The notes beneath the pieces were generated by a model. It was given only the letters and a program-made list of their open reading frames with translations. It searched no databases and was not told the origin of the DNA. Positions 1-10,774 of a stretch of 41,443 nucleotides of DNA are shown piece by piece. Both the position numbers and the translations under genes were made by a program. The number at the start of each line of letters is the position of its first letter. Position 1 is the stretch's first letter. Source of the DNA: an uncultured Verrucomicrobia subdivision 3 bacterium (lineage in GTDB: Bacteria; Verrucomicrobiota; Verrucomicrobiia; Limisphaerales; UBA11358); NCBI GenBank assembly GCA_903944085.1, contig CAJAQO010000218.1, positions 1 to 41,443 of the forward strand, read 5' to 3'.

Positions 1-3000
1 ACGTTTACCCCGAATCTTGTGTTCATCCCCAGCAATAACAATGACCGCGACGGCGACGGTTTCACCGACCTCGAAGAATACGACAACTGGCTGGCTGCGC
101 CGCACGCGCTCACCACGGTCACCAATGCCGTCGGCGTGGATCTGTATCAGCTCTGCGGCGAATCCGGCCATCTGGCGTTCGGCGTCACCAACGGCGTCCA
201 CGGTCTGATTTATCTTACTAATGTCCTGGGCTCCGTCACCAACCTTGGCGTTTACAGCAACAGCTTCGCCATCTTCACGCCGACCAACGGACCGGCTGGA
301 ACCAATTATTTCGGCTACGCGTCGTTCGGATTCTATGTGACCAATTTGGACACCGCCGCTTACTTTGGACCGGTGACGGTGAGCGTCGTGATCAGCGCCG
401 TGCCCATCCTCACCAATCCGCCGGTGGTCATCCACGAGCTGACCAGCGGAGTGGCCAGCAACCTCTGCAATGCTTTTGGCTCTGATTATTATCACATTGT
501 GGTCACCACCAATGATTATGGCGCGGTGTTTGAACTGGACAATCGCACCGGGCCAATGTCGCTCGCCGTTCGCTACGGACTGCCATTACCGTCGCTATCG
601 AAATATGATTACTTCACAAATGCGCCCGCACCGCCCGCGCCGGAAACCATCAGCGTATTGACGAATTCCACACCCGTGGCGCTGGCGCCAGGTGATTGGT
701 ATATGGCCGCAGTCAATGTTTCCGGCTCCAATGTTTGCTATACGGCATTGATTACCAAATTGAGCAACATCCTGCCGCCACAATTCCTCTATCCGACGAA
801 CACCACGACCAACGCCATTTTGGAAACCGTTTCGAATACCATTGTTTGCGTGGCTGTGGATAGCAATACACCGCCGCTGCCGCTGACGTTTGCGCTGGTA
901 AACTGGCCGGCGGGAATGACCATCACCAACGGCGTGATCTCCTGGACGCCCACCGAGGCGCAAGGACCGTCCACCAACACGGTGGCGGTGAGTGTGTCGA
1001 ACGGCGCGTTTAGCGTCACGAACACTTTCACGCTCATTGTGGAAGAGTCCAACCTGCCGCCGGTGTTTGTGCTGACGAACATTCCGAACCAGTTCATCAT
1101 CGGCACCAACACGCTGGTGGTGACCAATGCGGCGACGGATTCGGACATTCCGGTCAATGCGCTGAGCTACACTTTGCTCACGGCACCGAACGGAGCCGTC
1201 ATTGACACCAACGGAGTCATCACATGGACGCCCACGCTCGCGCAAATCGGCACCAATTATTTGTTCACCACCGTCGTCACAGACACGAATCCGTGGGCCG
1301 TCAACGCGCAGTCCTTGAGCGCCACCAATTATTTCTACGTCACGGTGCTGCCGCCGCTGGTGCCCGGCCTGCCGCAGACCAACGTTGTCGGCTCCAACAG
1401 CATCAGTTGGTTTGCCATCGTCGTGCCGACGAATGCGGTTTATGCCACGAACACTCTGATCTTCGCCACGCTGCCGGTGAACCTCTGGTTCAGCACGAAC
1501 GTGCCGCCGACCAACAATTACGAACTGCTGCTGAACCGCACCAACGGCAGCAGCGTGTTGAGCACCAACCTGGCAACCGCGCCGACCAACATCGTGCCGG
1601 GCGGAACTTATTTCCTCGGCGTGCAGAACACAAACAGCGTGGCGGTGACCAACGCGATTGAAGTGGATTTTGCGCTGGTCTTCCCGGTGTCGCCGACATT
1701 GCCGGTCATTCCCGACCAGGTCATCACCGCCGGCGACACGCTGGTCGTGACCAACACCGCCACGGACACGAACGCGAGCGCGGTGCTGATCTATTATCTG
1801 ACCAATTCCCCGACCGGTGCGGTCATCAGCACCAATGGCATCATCACCTGGGTGACGATGACCAACCTGGCACCGACGAATTATGTCATCACCACCGTCG
1901 TCACCGACACCAATGTGAATTTGAGCGCCACGAACAGTTTCAACGTCATCGTGCTGCCCGGTTTAATTGACGACAATCCGCAGACCAACGTCGTCGGCGC
2001 GAACGGCATCAACTGGTTTGCCGTCAAGGTGCCGCGCAACGCGGACCTGGCTACCAACTTCCTATTGTTCGCCAGCGCACCGGTGAATTTCTGGTTCAGC
2101 ACCAATGTGCCGCCGTCCGTCACCAACACCGCCGACTTTGAAATGCTCACCAATTCCATTGGCGGGTTGCGGGTGATTGACACGTTATCCGCGCCGCGGC
2201 TCGTGCCCGGCACGCGCTATTTCCTCGGCGTGCAAAACACCAACAGCTTCGCCGTGACCAACGTGGTCAAGGTGAAGTTCCATCTGGTGACGCCGGGAAC
2301 CAATCTCGTGTTCTTCAGCATCGTTCAGACCAACCTAGCCGGCGTGAATGGCTTCCTGCTCACCTGGTTTGCGCCGACCAATGACCAGTTCCATGTGCTT
2401 TGGACGCCGGCGCTCGTGCCGCCAAGCTGGACTAATTTCAACGGCGTCATCAGCGATGACGTCGCCCCGGTGCCGACGAATGGCGTGTTTCAATACTTCG
2501 ACGACGGCTCGCAAACCGGCGGCTTCGGCCCGACGCGATTCTATCGGCTCCTGCTGTTGAATTCGCCGACGAACACGGCGCCCGTTTTCCTGAATACGCC
2601 GACCACGTTGATTGCCACCCCGCAGGTGCCGTTTGTGTTCACCAATGCGGCGAAGGACTGGGATGTGCCCGCGCAGACCTTGACTTATTCGCTCAGCAAC
2701 AGTCTGGCCGGAATCAACGGTGCCATTATCAACTCGAACACCGGCGTCATCACTTGGACGCCGACGTCCGCGCAATCGGGTTTGACGAACATCCTCATCA
2801 CCATCGTCACCGACAATGGGGTGCCGGTGAAGAGCGCGACGAATGTCTTCAACGTGGTCGTCTCCATTCCCACAAATTCCGCCACGCCGTTTGCCGCCAC
2901 GCTGCCCGCACGAACGTTGTCCGGCACGACCGCGTTGTTGGGCGGCTTTGCCTCGCCAAACGGCCTGACCAGCTACGCCTGGTTTGACTGGGGCACCAGC

Positions 3001-4536
3001 GCCGGCTATGGCAATAGTTCGCAGCCGCTCGCGGTCGGCAACGGATTTGGCGTCGTCTGGATCACCAATCAAATCAACAACCTGATCGCCGGCCAGGTGT
3101 ATCACGCGCGGCTGGTCGTCAGCAATTCATTCGGCGTGGGCTACGGTTACGACCAGACTTTTGGTTCGGGCAATATCGTGGCGTGGGGCGACGATACTTA
3201 TGGTCAAACCGACGTGCCGACCGGCGTGAGCAACTTGGTTGGCGTTGCGGCCGGCGCAGAATTCAGCCTGGGGCTTTTGAATAATGGCTCGGTCACTGGC
3301 TGGGGTGATGACACCTATAACGAATTGGACCCGCTGCCCAGTTTGAGCAATATGACGGCGATTTCCGCCGGTGACGTATTTGCCTGCGCCTTGAAAAATG
3401 ACGGGACCGTAACTGCTTGGGGCATCAGCAACCAAGGCATTACCAATGTGCCGGCGGGCTTGAACCATGTGGTTGCGATTTCCGCCGGCAGCGTGCATAC
3501 GCTGGCGCTGAAAAACAACGGCCTGGTGACGGCCTGGGGCAGCAGTTTCTGGGTTTATGGCCAGTCCACCGTGCCGGCGGGCTTGAGCAACGTGGTGGCG
3601 GTGGCGGGCGGCGGCTTCTTCAGCATGGCGTTGAAAATTGACGGCACCGTTCAAGTTTGGGGCGATAATTCTTACGGCCAGACAAACGTCCCGGCCGGTC
3701 TGAACAACGTGGTGGCCATCGCGGCCGGGGCCAATCATTGCCTGGCTTTGAAACGAAACGGCACCGTGCTGGCCTGGGGCGGAAATGGTTTTGGCCAGAC
3801 GAATGTGCCGGCGGGCTTGAACCAGGTTGTCGCCATTGCGGCGGGCAGTGGTCACGATGTGGCCGTGAAGGCTGGCGGCAGTGTCGTCGCTTGGGGAGAC
3901 AACTCTTCGGGCGAAACCGATGTGCCCGCCGGGTTGACGAATGCGTATGCCCTGGCCATCGGGCCGGACTCGCTCCACAGCTTGCTGTTGAATTCATCGT
4001 TCCCGGTCAACGCCACGAATACGGCCCCGTTCTTCGTGAACTCGCCGACCAACCGCTTCCTCAATCCGCTGGTCACGCTTACCGTCACCAACAATGCCAG
4101 CGACGCGGACGTTCCCGCGCAGACCTTGACTTATTTTATCACCAACAGCCTGCCGGGAATCAATGGCGCGGTCATTGATCCGTTGAGCGGCATCATTACT
4201 TGGACGCCGACGCTCGCGCAAAGCGGCGTGACCAATGTCATCACCACGGTGGTTTCCGACAATGGCGTGCCGGCGGCCAGCGTGACCAATGCGTTCACCG
4301 TCATCGTGAATGCGCTGCCGCCGTTCAGCAGCGTCAGCGTGAACACCAACGGCGTGAACTTCCAATGGACGGCGTTCACCAACGAACAGTTCCAGATCCG
4401 CTGGACCACCAATCTCGCGCCGCCGAGCTGGACCCTGTTCCCGAACATTCTCACCTCGACCAACGGCATCTTCATGTTCGTGGACACCAACACGTCGCTG
4501 CTGATGAAGTTCTATGAGCTGATTCTGCTGCCGTAA
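1..4536 (+). CDS. Giant secreted Ig-like/RCC1-repeat protein, 5' end outside the window
   Basis: The frame is open from base 1, so the start lies upstream; the GTG at 19 is only the first start-like codon. About 1510 residues are visible. Counting from the GTG, residues 9-21 form a calcium-binding DxDxDG motif ([13 protein letters not shown]). Then come a region resembling pre-peptidase C-terminal domains and several He_PIG/cadherin-like Ig repeats, marked by [14 protein letters not shown]. About residues 1049-1323 contain seven RCC1-type repeats ([16 protein letters not shown] type), enough for one seven-bladed propeller. One more Ig repeat follows, then a C-terminal module (QFQIRW...PPSWT...FYELILLP). 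That module also occurs internally near residues 770-850. The protein is very rich in Asn and Thr and has few charged residues, as expected for an exported surface or adhesion protein. No enzyme motif is seen, and the exact role is unknown. Confidence 0.85.
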   Translation, partial: TFTPNLVFIPSNNNDRDGDGFTDLEEYDNWLAAPHALTTVTNAVGVDLYQLCGESGHLAFGVTNGVHGLIYLTNVLGSVTNLGVYSNSFAIFTPTNGPAGTNYFGYASFGFYVTNLDTAAYFGPVTVSVVISAVPILTNPPVVIHELTSGVASNLCNAFGSDYYHIVVTTNDYGAVFELDNRTGPMSLAVRYGLPLPSLSKYDYFTNAPAPPAPETISVLTNSTPVALAPGDWYMAAVNVSGSNVCYTALITKLSNILPPQFLYPTNTTTNAILETVSNTIVCVAVDSNTPPLPLTFALVNWPAGMTITNGVISWTPTEAQGPSTNTVAVSVSNGAFSVTNTFTLIVEESNLPPVFVLTNIPNQFIIGTNTLVVTNAATDSDIPVNALSYTLLTAPNGAVIDTNGVITWTPTLAQIGTNYLFTTVVTDTNPWAVNAQSLSATNYFYVTVLPPLVPGLPQTNVVGSNSISWFAIVVPTNAVYATNTLIFATLPVNLWFSTNVPPTNNYELLLNRTNGSSVLSTNLATAPTNIVPGGTYFLGVQNTNSVAVTNAIEVDFALVFPVSPTLPVIPDQVITAGDTLVVTNTATDTNASAVLIYYLTNSPTGAVISTNGIITWVTMTNLAPTNYVITTVVTDTNVNLSATNSFNVIVLPGLIDDNPQTNVVGANGINWFAVKVPRNADLATNFLLFASAPVNFWFSTNVPPSVTNTADFEMLTNSIGGLRVIDTLSAPRLVPGTRYFLGVQNTNSFAVTNVVKVKFHLVTPGTNLVFFSIVQTNLAGVNGFLLTWFAPTNDQFHVLWTPALVPPSWTNFNGVISDDVAPVPTNGVFQYFDDGSQTGGFGPTRFYRLLLLNSPTNTAPVFLNTPTTLIATPQVPFVFTNAAKDWDVPAQTLTYSLSNSLAGINGAIINSNTGVITWTPTSAQSGLTNILITIVTDNGVPVKSATNVFNVVVSIPTNSATPFAATLPARTLSGTTALLGGFASPNGLTSYAWFDWGTSAGYGNSSQPLAVGNGFGVVWITNQINNLIAGQVYHARLVVSNSFGVGYGYDQTFGSGNIVAWGDDTYGQTDVPTGVSNLVGVAAGAEFSLGLLNNGSVTGWGDDTYNELDPLPSLSNMTAISAGDVFACALKNDGTVTAWGISNQGITNVPAGLNHVVAISAGSVHTLALKNNGLVTAWGSSFWVYGQSTVPAGLSNVVAVAGGGFFSMALKIDGTVQVWGDNSYGQTNVPAGLNNVVAIAAGANHCLALKRNGTVLAWGGNGFGQTNVPAGLNQVVAIAAGSGHDVAVKAGGSVVAWGDNSSGETDVPAGLTNAYALAIGPDSLHSLLLNSSFPVNATNTAPFFVNSPTNRFLNPLVTLTVTNNASDADVPAQTLTYFITNSLPGINGAVIDPLSGIITWTPTLAQSGVTNVITTVVSDNGVPAASVTNAFTVIVNALPPFSSVSVNTNGVNFQWTAFTNEQFQIRWTTNLAPPSWTLFPNILTSTNGIFMFVDTNTSLLMKFYELILLP

Positions 4537-4615
4537 AATTTTCCGGCAACTCCGGCTTTGCTTTTCGCGCCGCGTGGCGTAGTGTGAATTTTCGTTTCGA
4601 CAGGAAATTCGCAAC

Positions 4616-7600
4616 ATGAGTAAAGAGTTCATCAAGATCGGCGGCGCGCGGGAGCACAATCTCAAAAACCTGACGCTGCAAATTCCGCGCGACAAGCTGG
4701 TGGTCGTCACCGGCCTGAGCGGCAGCGGCAAGTCGTCGCTCGCCTTCGACACGATTTACGCGGAAGGCCAGCGCAAATATGTCGAATCGCTTTCCGCCTA
4801 TGCGCGGCAGTTCCTCGACCAGTTGCAAAAGCCGGACGTGGATTTCATCGAGGGTCTGTCACCGGCGATTGCGATTGAGCAAAGAAGTTCCGGCAGCAGC
4901 CCGCGCTCGATCATCGCCACGACGACGGAGATTTTTGATTATCTGCGCCTGCTTTACGCGCACATCGGCCAGGCGCACTGCCCGGACACTGGCGTGCCGA
5001 TTTCCACGCAAAGCACGAGCGACATCGTGGATAAAATTCTCACGCTCCCGCCCAACACCAAGGTCATGCTGCTCGCGCCGGTCGTGCGCCGGCAGAAAGG
5101 CGAGTTCCGCGACGTGTTCGAGCGCCTCGGCCGCGAAGGTTTTGTGCGCGTGCGCGTGGACGGCAAGATTGCCGAACTCGGCGAGAACCTCGCGCGCATC
5201 AAGCTCGACAAAAAGAAATTCCACAACATCGAAGCGGTCGTTGATCGGCTGGTGATCGATGAAAAAATTCGCGTTCGCCTCGGCGACTCCGTGCAGACCG
5301 CGCTGCGCCTCGGCGAAGGCGTGATGTTCACGCTGCATCAATTGCCGGAAGAGTCCAAAGTCCAAAATCCAAAGTCCAAAGCCGGCGAAGCCGCCGCCAC
5401 TCCGCACTCCGCACTCCGCACTCCGCAATCGGCAGAATGGATCGAGACGCTTCATTCAAACAAGATGTGTTCGCCCGCGACCGGCAAAAGCTACGATCCG
5501 CCGACGCCGAAACACTTTTCCTTCAATGCCCCCGCCGGTGCGTGTCCCGTCTGCCACGGCCTCGGCCAGAAAATGGTTTTCGACGAGGCGCTCGTCGTGC
5601 CGGACATGGACTTGCCGCTCGACGGCGCGATCCAGCCGTGGCGGCGCGCGGGCAAGCGGCTGATCATTTATTACAAGGCGATGCTGCGTTCGGTCGCGGC
5701 CCATTTCAACGTCAGCACCGAGACGCCTTACAAGGATTTGCCGGATGATTTCAAAAAAATTTTGCTCCACGGCTCGGGCGCGGCGGACATTGATTTCAAC
5801 TTCTGGCGCGGCGGCAAGATCAGCACGATCACGCGTCCGTTTGAAGGCATTTTGCCCAACCTCGAACGGCTGGCGACGGACAGCGAAAGCGAATTCATCC
5901 GCAACCGGCTCAAGGCTTACATGACGCCGCAGTTCTGCGACGCTTGTCGCGGCAAAAGATTAAAGCCGGAAATTTTGGCGGTGACGATGGGTGGCGAGCA
6001 ATTCGTCTCCCAACTCAAAACTAGAAATTCAAAATTAAAAATTCCAGGATTGTCCATCATGGATGTCTGCGGCTTGTCTGTAGAAAAAGCCGATGAGTTT
6101 TTCGCCGCGCTCAAGCTGACGGAGTTTGAGCAGAAAATCGCCGCCGAAGTCGTCAAGGAAATCCGCGCGCGGCTCGGCTTTTTGAAAAATGTCGGCCTCG
6201 GCTACCTCACGCTGGACCGCGAGAGCGGCACGTTATCCGGCGGCGAGGCGCAGCGCATCCGGCTAGCCACGCAGATCGGCGCGGCGCTGGTCGGCGTGCT
6301 TTACGTTTTGGACGAGCCGAGCATCGGGCTGCACCAGCGCGACAATGACCGGTTGCTCGCGACGCTGAAAGGCTTGCGCGATTTGGGCAACACCGTTCTG
6401 GTGGTCGAGCACGATGCGGACACGATTCGCGCGGCGGATTACATTTTGGATCTCGGCCCCGGCGCGGGCGTTCACGGCGGCGAACTGGTGGCGGCAGGCA
6501 CGCTGCCAGAAATTCTCGCGGTGAAAAATTCCCTGACCGGCCAATATCTGACCGGCGAGCTGGCCATTGCGGTGCCGAAGAAAAGAATTGCGCCGACGGA
6601 GGAAAAAGGCTGGCTGGAAATCATCGGCGCAACGGAAAACAATTTGCAGAACATTGACGTGCGGATTCCGCTCGGCACGTTCACCTGCGTCACCGGCGTC
6701 AGCGGCTCCGGCAAAAGCACGCTGGTCAGCGACATTTTGCAGCGGGCGCTGTTCCGCAAGTTTTACGGTTCGAAGGAGCGACCCGGCGAACACAAGGCGC
6801 TGCGCGGTTTTGAAGGGCTCGACAAAGTCATCGTGATTGACCAGTCGCCGATCGGCCGCACGCCGCGCAGCAATCCGGCGACCTACACCGGGATGTTCAA
6901 TCACATCCGCGATTTATTTGCGAAGCTGCCGGCCGCGAAAGTGCGCGGCTACGAGCCAGGCCGATTTAGTTTCAATGTCAAAGGCGGGCGCTGCGAAAAA
7001 TGCGAGGGCGACGGCGTGCTGAAAATCGAAATGAATTTTCTGCCGGCGGTTTATGTGACGTGCGAGGCGTGCAATGGCAAGCGCTACAATCGTGAGACGC
7101 TGGAAATTGCTCACAAAGGCAAGAACATCGCGGACGTGCTGGACATGACGGTGGATGAGGCGGTGGATTTTTTCCGCGCGGTGCCGAAGATTTTCGATCC
7201 GCTGGCGACGCTCGGCGAAGTTGGCCTCGGCTACATCCACCTCGGCCAGCAGGCGACGACGTTGAGCGGCGGCGAGGCGCAACGCGTAAAGCTGGCGACC
7301 GAGCTGGCGCGCAAGGCGACGGGCAAGACGTTTTACATTTTGGACGAACCGACCACCGGCCTGCATTTTCACGACGTGGCCAAGCTGCTGGAGGTGCTGT
7401 TCAAACTGCGCGACGCGGGCAACACGCTGCTCATCATCGAGCACAACTTGGACGTGATCAAAACGGCGGACTGGATCATTGACCTCGGCCCGGAAGGCGG
7501 CTCCGGCGGCGGGAAAATTATCGCGGAAGGACCGCCGGAAAAAATCGTCCACTGCGCCGCGAGTTTCACCGGACATTATTTGAAAAGCGTTCTGGCTTGA
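4616..7600 (+). CDS. uvrA: UvrA, excinuclease ABC subunit A
   Basis: UvrA is the DNA-damage-recognition ATPase of nucleotide excision repair, acting with UvrB and UvrC in the cytoplasm. Both ABC modules are complete: Walker A at residues 33-41 (GLSGSGKSS) and about 694-702 (GVSGSGKST), with signatures TLSGGEAQR near 539 and 883. The third zinc module has all four cysteines (C793, C796, C816, C819). The CDACRGKRL motif of the insertion domain is present. The first zinc module looks incomplete: the C-terminal pair is present (C310, C313), but the N-terminal pair is C285-S-P-A-T, with one Cys. At 994 aa the protein is longer than the usual ~940. The extra length is largely explained by two low-complexity inserts at residues 247-274 and 466-480. 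The ATG at 4616 gives the canonical [18 protein letters not shown] start. No SOS box was identified. Confidence 0.97.
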   Translation: MSKEFIKIGGAREHNLKNLTLQIPRDKLVVVTGLSGSGKSSLAFDTIYAEGQRKYVESLSAYARQFLDQLQKPDVDFIEGLSPAIAIEQRSSGSSPRSIIATTTEIFDYLRLLYAHIGQAHCPDTGVPISTQSTSDIVDKILTLPPNTKVMLLAPVVRRQKGEFRDVFERLGREGFVRVRVDGKIAELGENLARIKLDKKKFHNIEAVVDRLVIDEKIRVRLGDSVQTALRLGEGVMFTLHQLPEESKVQNPKSKAGEAAATPHSALRTPQSAEWIETLHSNKMCSPATGKSYDPPTPKHFSFNAPAGACPVCHGLGQKMVFDEALVVPDMDLPLDGAIQPWRRAGKRLIIYYKAMLRSVAAHFNVSTETPYKDLPDDFKKILLHGSGAADIDFNFWRGGKISTITRPFEGILPNLERLATDSESEFIRNRLKAYMTPQFCDACRGKRLKPEILAVTMGGEQFVSQLKTRNSKLKIPGLSIMDVCGLSVEKADEFFAALKLTEFEQKIAAEVVKEIRARLGFLKNVGLGYLTLDRESGTLSGGEAQRIRLATQIGAALVGVLYVLDEPSIGLHQRDNDRLLATLKGLRDLGNTVLVVEHDADTIRAADYILDLGPGAGVHGGELVAAGTLPEILAVKNSLTGQYLTGELAIAVPKKRIAPTEEKGWLEIIGATENNLQNIDVRIPLGTFTCVTGVSGSGKSTLVSDILQRALFRKFYGSKERPGEHKALRGFEGLDKVIVIDQSPIGRTPRSNPATYTGMFNHIRDLFAKLPAAKVRGYEPGRFSFNVKGGRCEKCEGDGVLKIEMNFLPAVYVTCEACNGKRYNRETLEIAHKGKNIADVLDMTVDEAVDFFRAVPKIFDPLATLGEVGLGYIHLGQQATTLSGGEAQRVKLATELARKATGKTFYILDEPTTGLHFHDVAKLLEVLFKLRDAGNTLLIIEHNLDVIKTADWIIDLGPEGGSGGGKIIAEGPPEKIVHCAASFTGHYLKSVLA
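5352..5440 (+). repeat. In-frame low-complexity repeat insert in uvrA
   Basis: The DNA has two blocks: repeated TCCAAAGTCCAAAATCC units, then CACTCCG repeated in tandem. They are translated as SKVQNPKSK and [12 protein letters not shown]. UvrA proteins normally have no such stretch between the ATPase core and the first zinc module. The frame is kept, so the insert appears tolerated. Confidence 0.75.
6009..6052 (+). repeat. Second in-frame low-complexity insert in uvrA
   Basis: An AT-rich run of AAATTCAAAATTAAAAATTCC type is translated as [13 protein letters not shown] (residues 466-478). It lies just before the conserved [17 protein letters not shown] segment. Its base composition contrasts sharply with the GC-rich gene. 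It resembles the KTQNSKLKI-type repeat peptides seen dispersed in several bacterial phyla. Confidence 0.7.
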
Positions 7601-7722
7601 AAACGAATTGAACAACTGGGCAAGGAACCGGGTAAATCTTAGTGGTGCGTCGCCAGCTTGCTCGGATCAAAGCCATGGATTTCACCCTTTTGTCGTTCTG
7701 CGTGGTGGTTTAGATTTGACGC

Positions 7723-10326
7723 ATGTTTTTCTTACGGCGATGGCTTTTGATTTTGTGCGCGCTCATGGCGGGCAGCGGACAGCTTGGCGCCGCCGGCACA
7801 CGCGAGGATCGCGCCTATGCCGCCGCGCTTGACGCATTTCACGACAAATTTTACGACCGGGCCGAGACGGGACTGACGCAGTTTCTCCAAATCTATCGCA
7901 AATCCACCAACGCGCCGGCGGCGGTGCTGCTGCTGGCGCAGGCGGAATTTCATCTCGGAAAATTTACGGAGGCCGCCGCCCGGCTGACTGACACCAACAA
8001 TCTCGCGAGGGCGAATGCCGCAGGTCTGGCGGACCGCTATGTTTATTGGACGGGCGAGGCGCAGTTCGGCAACGGTGATTTTCAAGGCGCGGCAAAAACA
8101 TTTATCGCTCTGGCTGACGATTATCCTCGCTCGCCGTTGAGTTTGAATGCGGTGGTGACGGCGGCGGCGGCATTCGGAAAAACCACGAATTGGACGCAAG
8201 TGGACGACTTGCTCGACAAACCAAACGGGCGATTCCAGCGCTTGGCGCAATTGGATCCGGCCAGTGAGCCGGCCGCCAATGGACGCCTGTTGCAGGCCGA
8301 ATCAAAAATTTCACAAAAAAATTTCGCAGCGGCGATTGGGATTTTGACCCGGCTTGATCCGGCGACGCTCACGCCGGAACAGGACTGGAAACGGACGCAG
8401 CAACTTTACCGCGCCAGTCTGGGCGCAGACGATCTGGAAGCGGCACTGACCGCCTCGGCCAATCTGCTTCAAATCGCGCGGCAATACCATGGCGACGACT
8501 GGGGTATTCATTTGGCGGAAAGCGTGTCCGACCACGCCGACGTGCTCGAAAGACAAGGCCGCCTCAAGGAAGCCGCCGCCGCCTGGCAGGAAAATCTCAC
8601 CAACAGCGCGCCCGGCGAGCAGCAGCAGTTGGCGATTTTGAAAATGGCCGAATTGGCGGCCGCGCAAAACAATCTGGCGGACGCGACGGCGGGTCTGGAA
8701 AAACAGGTCGCACTGTTCACCAATTCGCCGGTGACGGAACTGGCGTTGCTGACGTTGGGCGAATTGTATTTAAAGGATTTCATCGCCCACCCGGCGGCAA
8801 CCAACCAACTCGCGGCCGCCCAGGCGAAATTCGACCAACTGCTCGACGCAGCCACCAACAGTCCGCTCGCCGGGAAGGCGTTTTGGAACCGCGGCTGGTG
8901 CCGCTGGTTCACCACCAATTATGCGGAAAGCCTGGCCGATTTCGCGAACGCGGCGCAGAAGCTGCCATTCTCCGAAGACTTGGCGGTGGCGCGATTTAAA
9001 ATGGCTGACGCGCAGTTTGCGCAAAAGGATTTTGCCGGCGCGCAGACCAATTATCTGGCGGTCCGAACCGATTTTGCCGCGCTGACGAACGTGAGCCGGA
9101 CGCTCGGCGCCCGCGCGCTTTACCAGATTGTCCGGGCGCGGTTGGAGTTAAAAAACGCCGCCGGCGCGGAAGCGGCGATGCGCCAGTTGCTGGCGGAATT
9201 TTCGACGAACACACCAGCCGACAGCAGCCGGCTGCTGGTCGGCGAGGGATTTTCCAATGGTGGCTCTCCGGCGAAAGCCCGCGAGGTGTTCCAGAAATTT
9301 GAAGCTGAACGCGCGGATTCACCGCTCAAACCGCAGGTGGCGTTTGCGGTCGCCAGAACTTTTGAACGGGAACAGAACTGGCCGGAAGCGGTCAGCCACT
9401 ACCAAAGCTGGCTGGAAAATTTTCCCACGAATGACCTGCGTCCGTCAGTCGAATACGCCCGCGACTGGGCGGTGTTCCAGACCGGTGATGAAACCGGCGC
9501 GTTTGAACAGTTCACCAACTTCATCAGCCGGTTTCCGACCAACTCGCTCGCGCCGCTGGCGCTGTGGTGGAAGGCGGATCATTTTTTCCGGCTCGGCGGC
9601 ACCAATTACGAGGAGGCGGAAAAAAATTACGAATTAATTTTCCAGAATTTTTCCACCAACGAGCTTGCCTATCCGGCACAAATGATGGCCGGCCGGGCCG
9701 CGATGGGCCGGCTGGGATACAAAGACGCCTGCACTTATTTCGTCGCGCTCATCAACACCAACAGTCCGGAGGACTTGAAGATCCAGGCGCGTTTTGCCTA
9801 CAGTGATGCCTTGCGGCAGATGGCCTCCTCGGACACGAACAACGACAACCTGGTGCTGGCGACGAATATTCTCAACCAAATCTGCCAGGCCAGTCCGACC
9901 AACCGGGCGGGCGCGCTGGCGTGGAGCGAGATCGGCGACTGCGACTTGCAACTCAACGCGCTCGACGCCGCCACGAACGCCTATGCGCAGGTTTTGAACT
10001 CGCCGGTCGCCGGCGCGGGACTGCGCTGCCGGGCGCAGGTCGGGCTGGGCATTGTCTTGGAAAAAAAGGCGGAAGGTTTGCCGGCCGCCGACCAGCCGCC
10101 GCTGCTCGCCTTGGCGCTGAAAAATTATCAGGACGCCTTTTATTCGGACGCGGAAATCAAGAACGCGTTGTGGACGAAAGAGGCCGGGCTGCAACTGCTC
10201 GCCCTCGCGGCCAAAACCGGCAGCCTGAAAGGCGACGACTTGGACGCGTTCATTACGCGCCTGAAAAAAATGTTTCCGCAATTGCAGGATTCCCCGGAAC
10301 TGAAACGGCTGGCGCTGAAAAACTGA
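7723..10326 (+). CDS. Secreted tetratricopeptide-repeat protein
   Basis: This 867-aa protein starts with a Sec signal peptide (FLRRWLLILCALMAGSGQLGAAG), so it should act in the periplasm or outer membrane. The rest is a long alpha-helical series of TPR units, for example FYDRAETGLTQFLQIY, FQGAAKTFIALADDYPRSP and WPEAVSHYQSWLENFPTND. Units of the form 'Ala-rich helix plus FP.N' resemble the YbgF/CpoB and BamD type of envelope TPR proteins, though it is much longer. No catalytic motif is seen. It lies 122 bp after uvrA and 42 bp before the Fe-S carrier gene. The ATG at 7723 fits the signal peptide. A scaffold role in the envelope is inference. Confidence 0.85.
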   Translation: MFFLRRWLLILCALMAGSGQLGAAGTREDRAYAAALDAFHDKFYDRAETGLTQFLQIYRKSTNAPAAVLLLAQAEFHLGKFTEAAARLTDTNNLARANAAGLADRYVYWTGEAQFGNGDFQGAAKTFIALADDYPRSPLSLNAVVTAAAAFGKTTNWTQVDDLLDKPNGRFQRLAQLDPASEPAANGRLLQAESKISQKNFAAAIGILTRLDPATLTPEQDWKRTQQLYRASLGADDLEAALTASANLLQIARQYHGDDWGIHLAESVSDHADVLERQGRLKEAAAAWQENLTNSAPGEQQQLAILKMAELAAAQNNLADATAGLEKQVALFTNSPVTELALLTLGELYLKDFIAHPAATNQLAAAQAKFDQLLDAATNSPLAGKAFWNRGWCRWFTTNYAESLADFANAAQKLPFSEDLAVARFKMADAQFAQKDFAGAQTNYLAVRTDFAALTNVSRTLGARALYQIVRARLELKNAAGAEAAMRQLLAEFSTNTPADSSRLLVGEGFSNGGSPAKAREVFQKFEAERADSPLKPQVAFAVARTFEREQNWPEAVSHYQSWLENFPTNDLRPSVEYARDWAVFQTGDETGAFEQFTNFISRFPTNSLAPLALWWKADHFFRLGGTNYEEAEKNYELIFQNFSTNELAYPAQMMAGRAAMGRLGYKDACTYFVALINTNSPEDLKIQARFAYSDALRQMASSDTNNDNLVLATNILNQICQASPTNRAGALAWSEIGDCDLQLNALDAATNAYAQVLNSPVAGAGLRCRAQVGLGIVLEKKAEGLPAADQPPLLALALKNYQDAFYSDAEIKNALWTKEAGLQLLALAAKTGSLKGDDLDAFITRLKKMFPQLQDSPELKRLALKN

Positions 10327-10368
10327 CGGCGTTTGACTTGCCGCCGGAATGAAACTAACTTGCCGCCG

Positions 10369-10710
10369 ATGACTGAAACCACTCACGAAACCATTCTGAC
10401 GCTAACCACTCGCGCGGCGGCGGAGGTGCGGGATATTTTGACCAAGCCGGAAAATGCCGGGAAAAATTTCCGCGTTTATGTCGAGCAAGGCGGCTGTTCG
10501 GGCATGCAATACGGCATGGTTTTCGACGAACAGCGCGACGGGGATTTTGTTTCCGAGCAGGGCGTGACGATTCTGGTGGATGCCATCAGCGCGCAATATC
10601 TGCGCGGCACGGTGGTGGATTTCAGCGACGCGCTGACCGGCGGCGGTTTCAAAATCACCAATCCGAACGCGAAGGAAAGCTGCGGCTGCGGCAAATCCTT
10701 TAACGCCTGA
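10369..10710 (+). CDS. A-type iron-sulfur cluster carrier (IscA/ErpA/SufA family)
   Basis: A 113-aa protein with the three conserved cluster-binding cysteines of A-type carriers: C43 in GGCSGMQYG, and C105 and C107 in the C-terminal ESCGCGKSF. These proteins receive [2Fe-2S]/[4Fe-4S] clusters from the Isc or Suf scaffold and pass them to apoenzymes. The family is clear but the subtype is not, so no symbol is given. The frame is open from a TTG at 10333, but the ATG at 10369 gives the normal family length and N-terminus (MTETTHETILTL). There is no isc or suf operon next to it. ThiC, a [4Fe-4S] enzyme, lies about 3 kb downstream. A strong hairpin follows the stop codon. Confidence 0.93.
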   Translation: MTETTHETILTLTTRAAAEVRDILTKPENAGKNFRVYVEQGGCSGMQYGMVFDEQRDGDFVSEQGVTILVDAISAQYLRGTVVDFSDALTGGGFKITNPNAKESCGCGKSFNA

Positions 10711-10722
10711 TTTTTTCCGTGA

Positions 10723-10763
10723 CAAAAAACGCCGTTCCGTTTTGCGCGGAACGGCGTTTCGAT
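10723..10763. terminator. Bidirectional rho-independent terminator
   Basis: A perfect 13-bp stem, AAACGCCGTTCCG (10727-10739) with CGGAACGGCGTTT (10747-10759), closes a 7-nt loop. There is an A run on the left and T-rich sequence on the right. It sits between the converging Fe-S carrier gene (ends 10710) and mgtA (ends 10775) and can serve both strands. Confidence 0.85.
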
Positions 10764-10774
10764 TTTCGCGGGAA

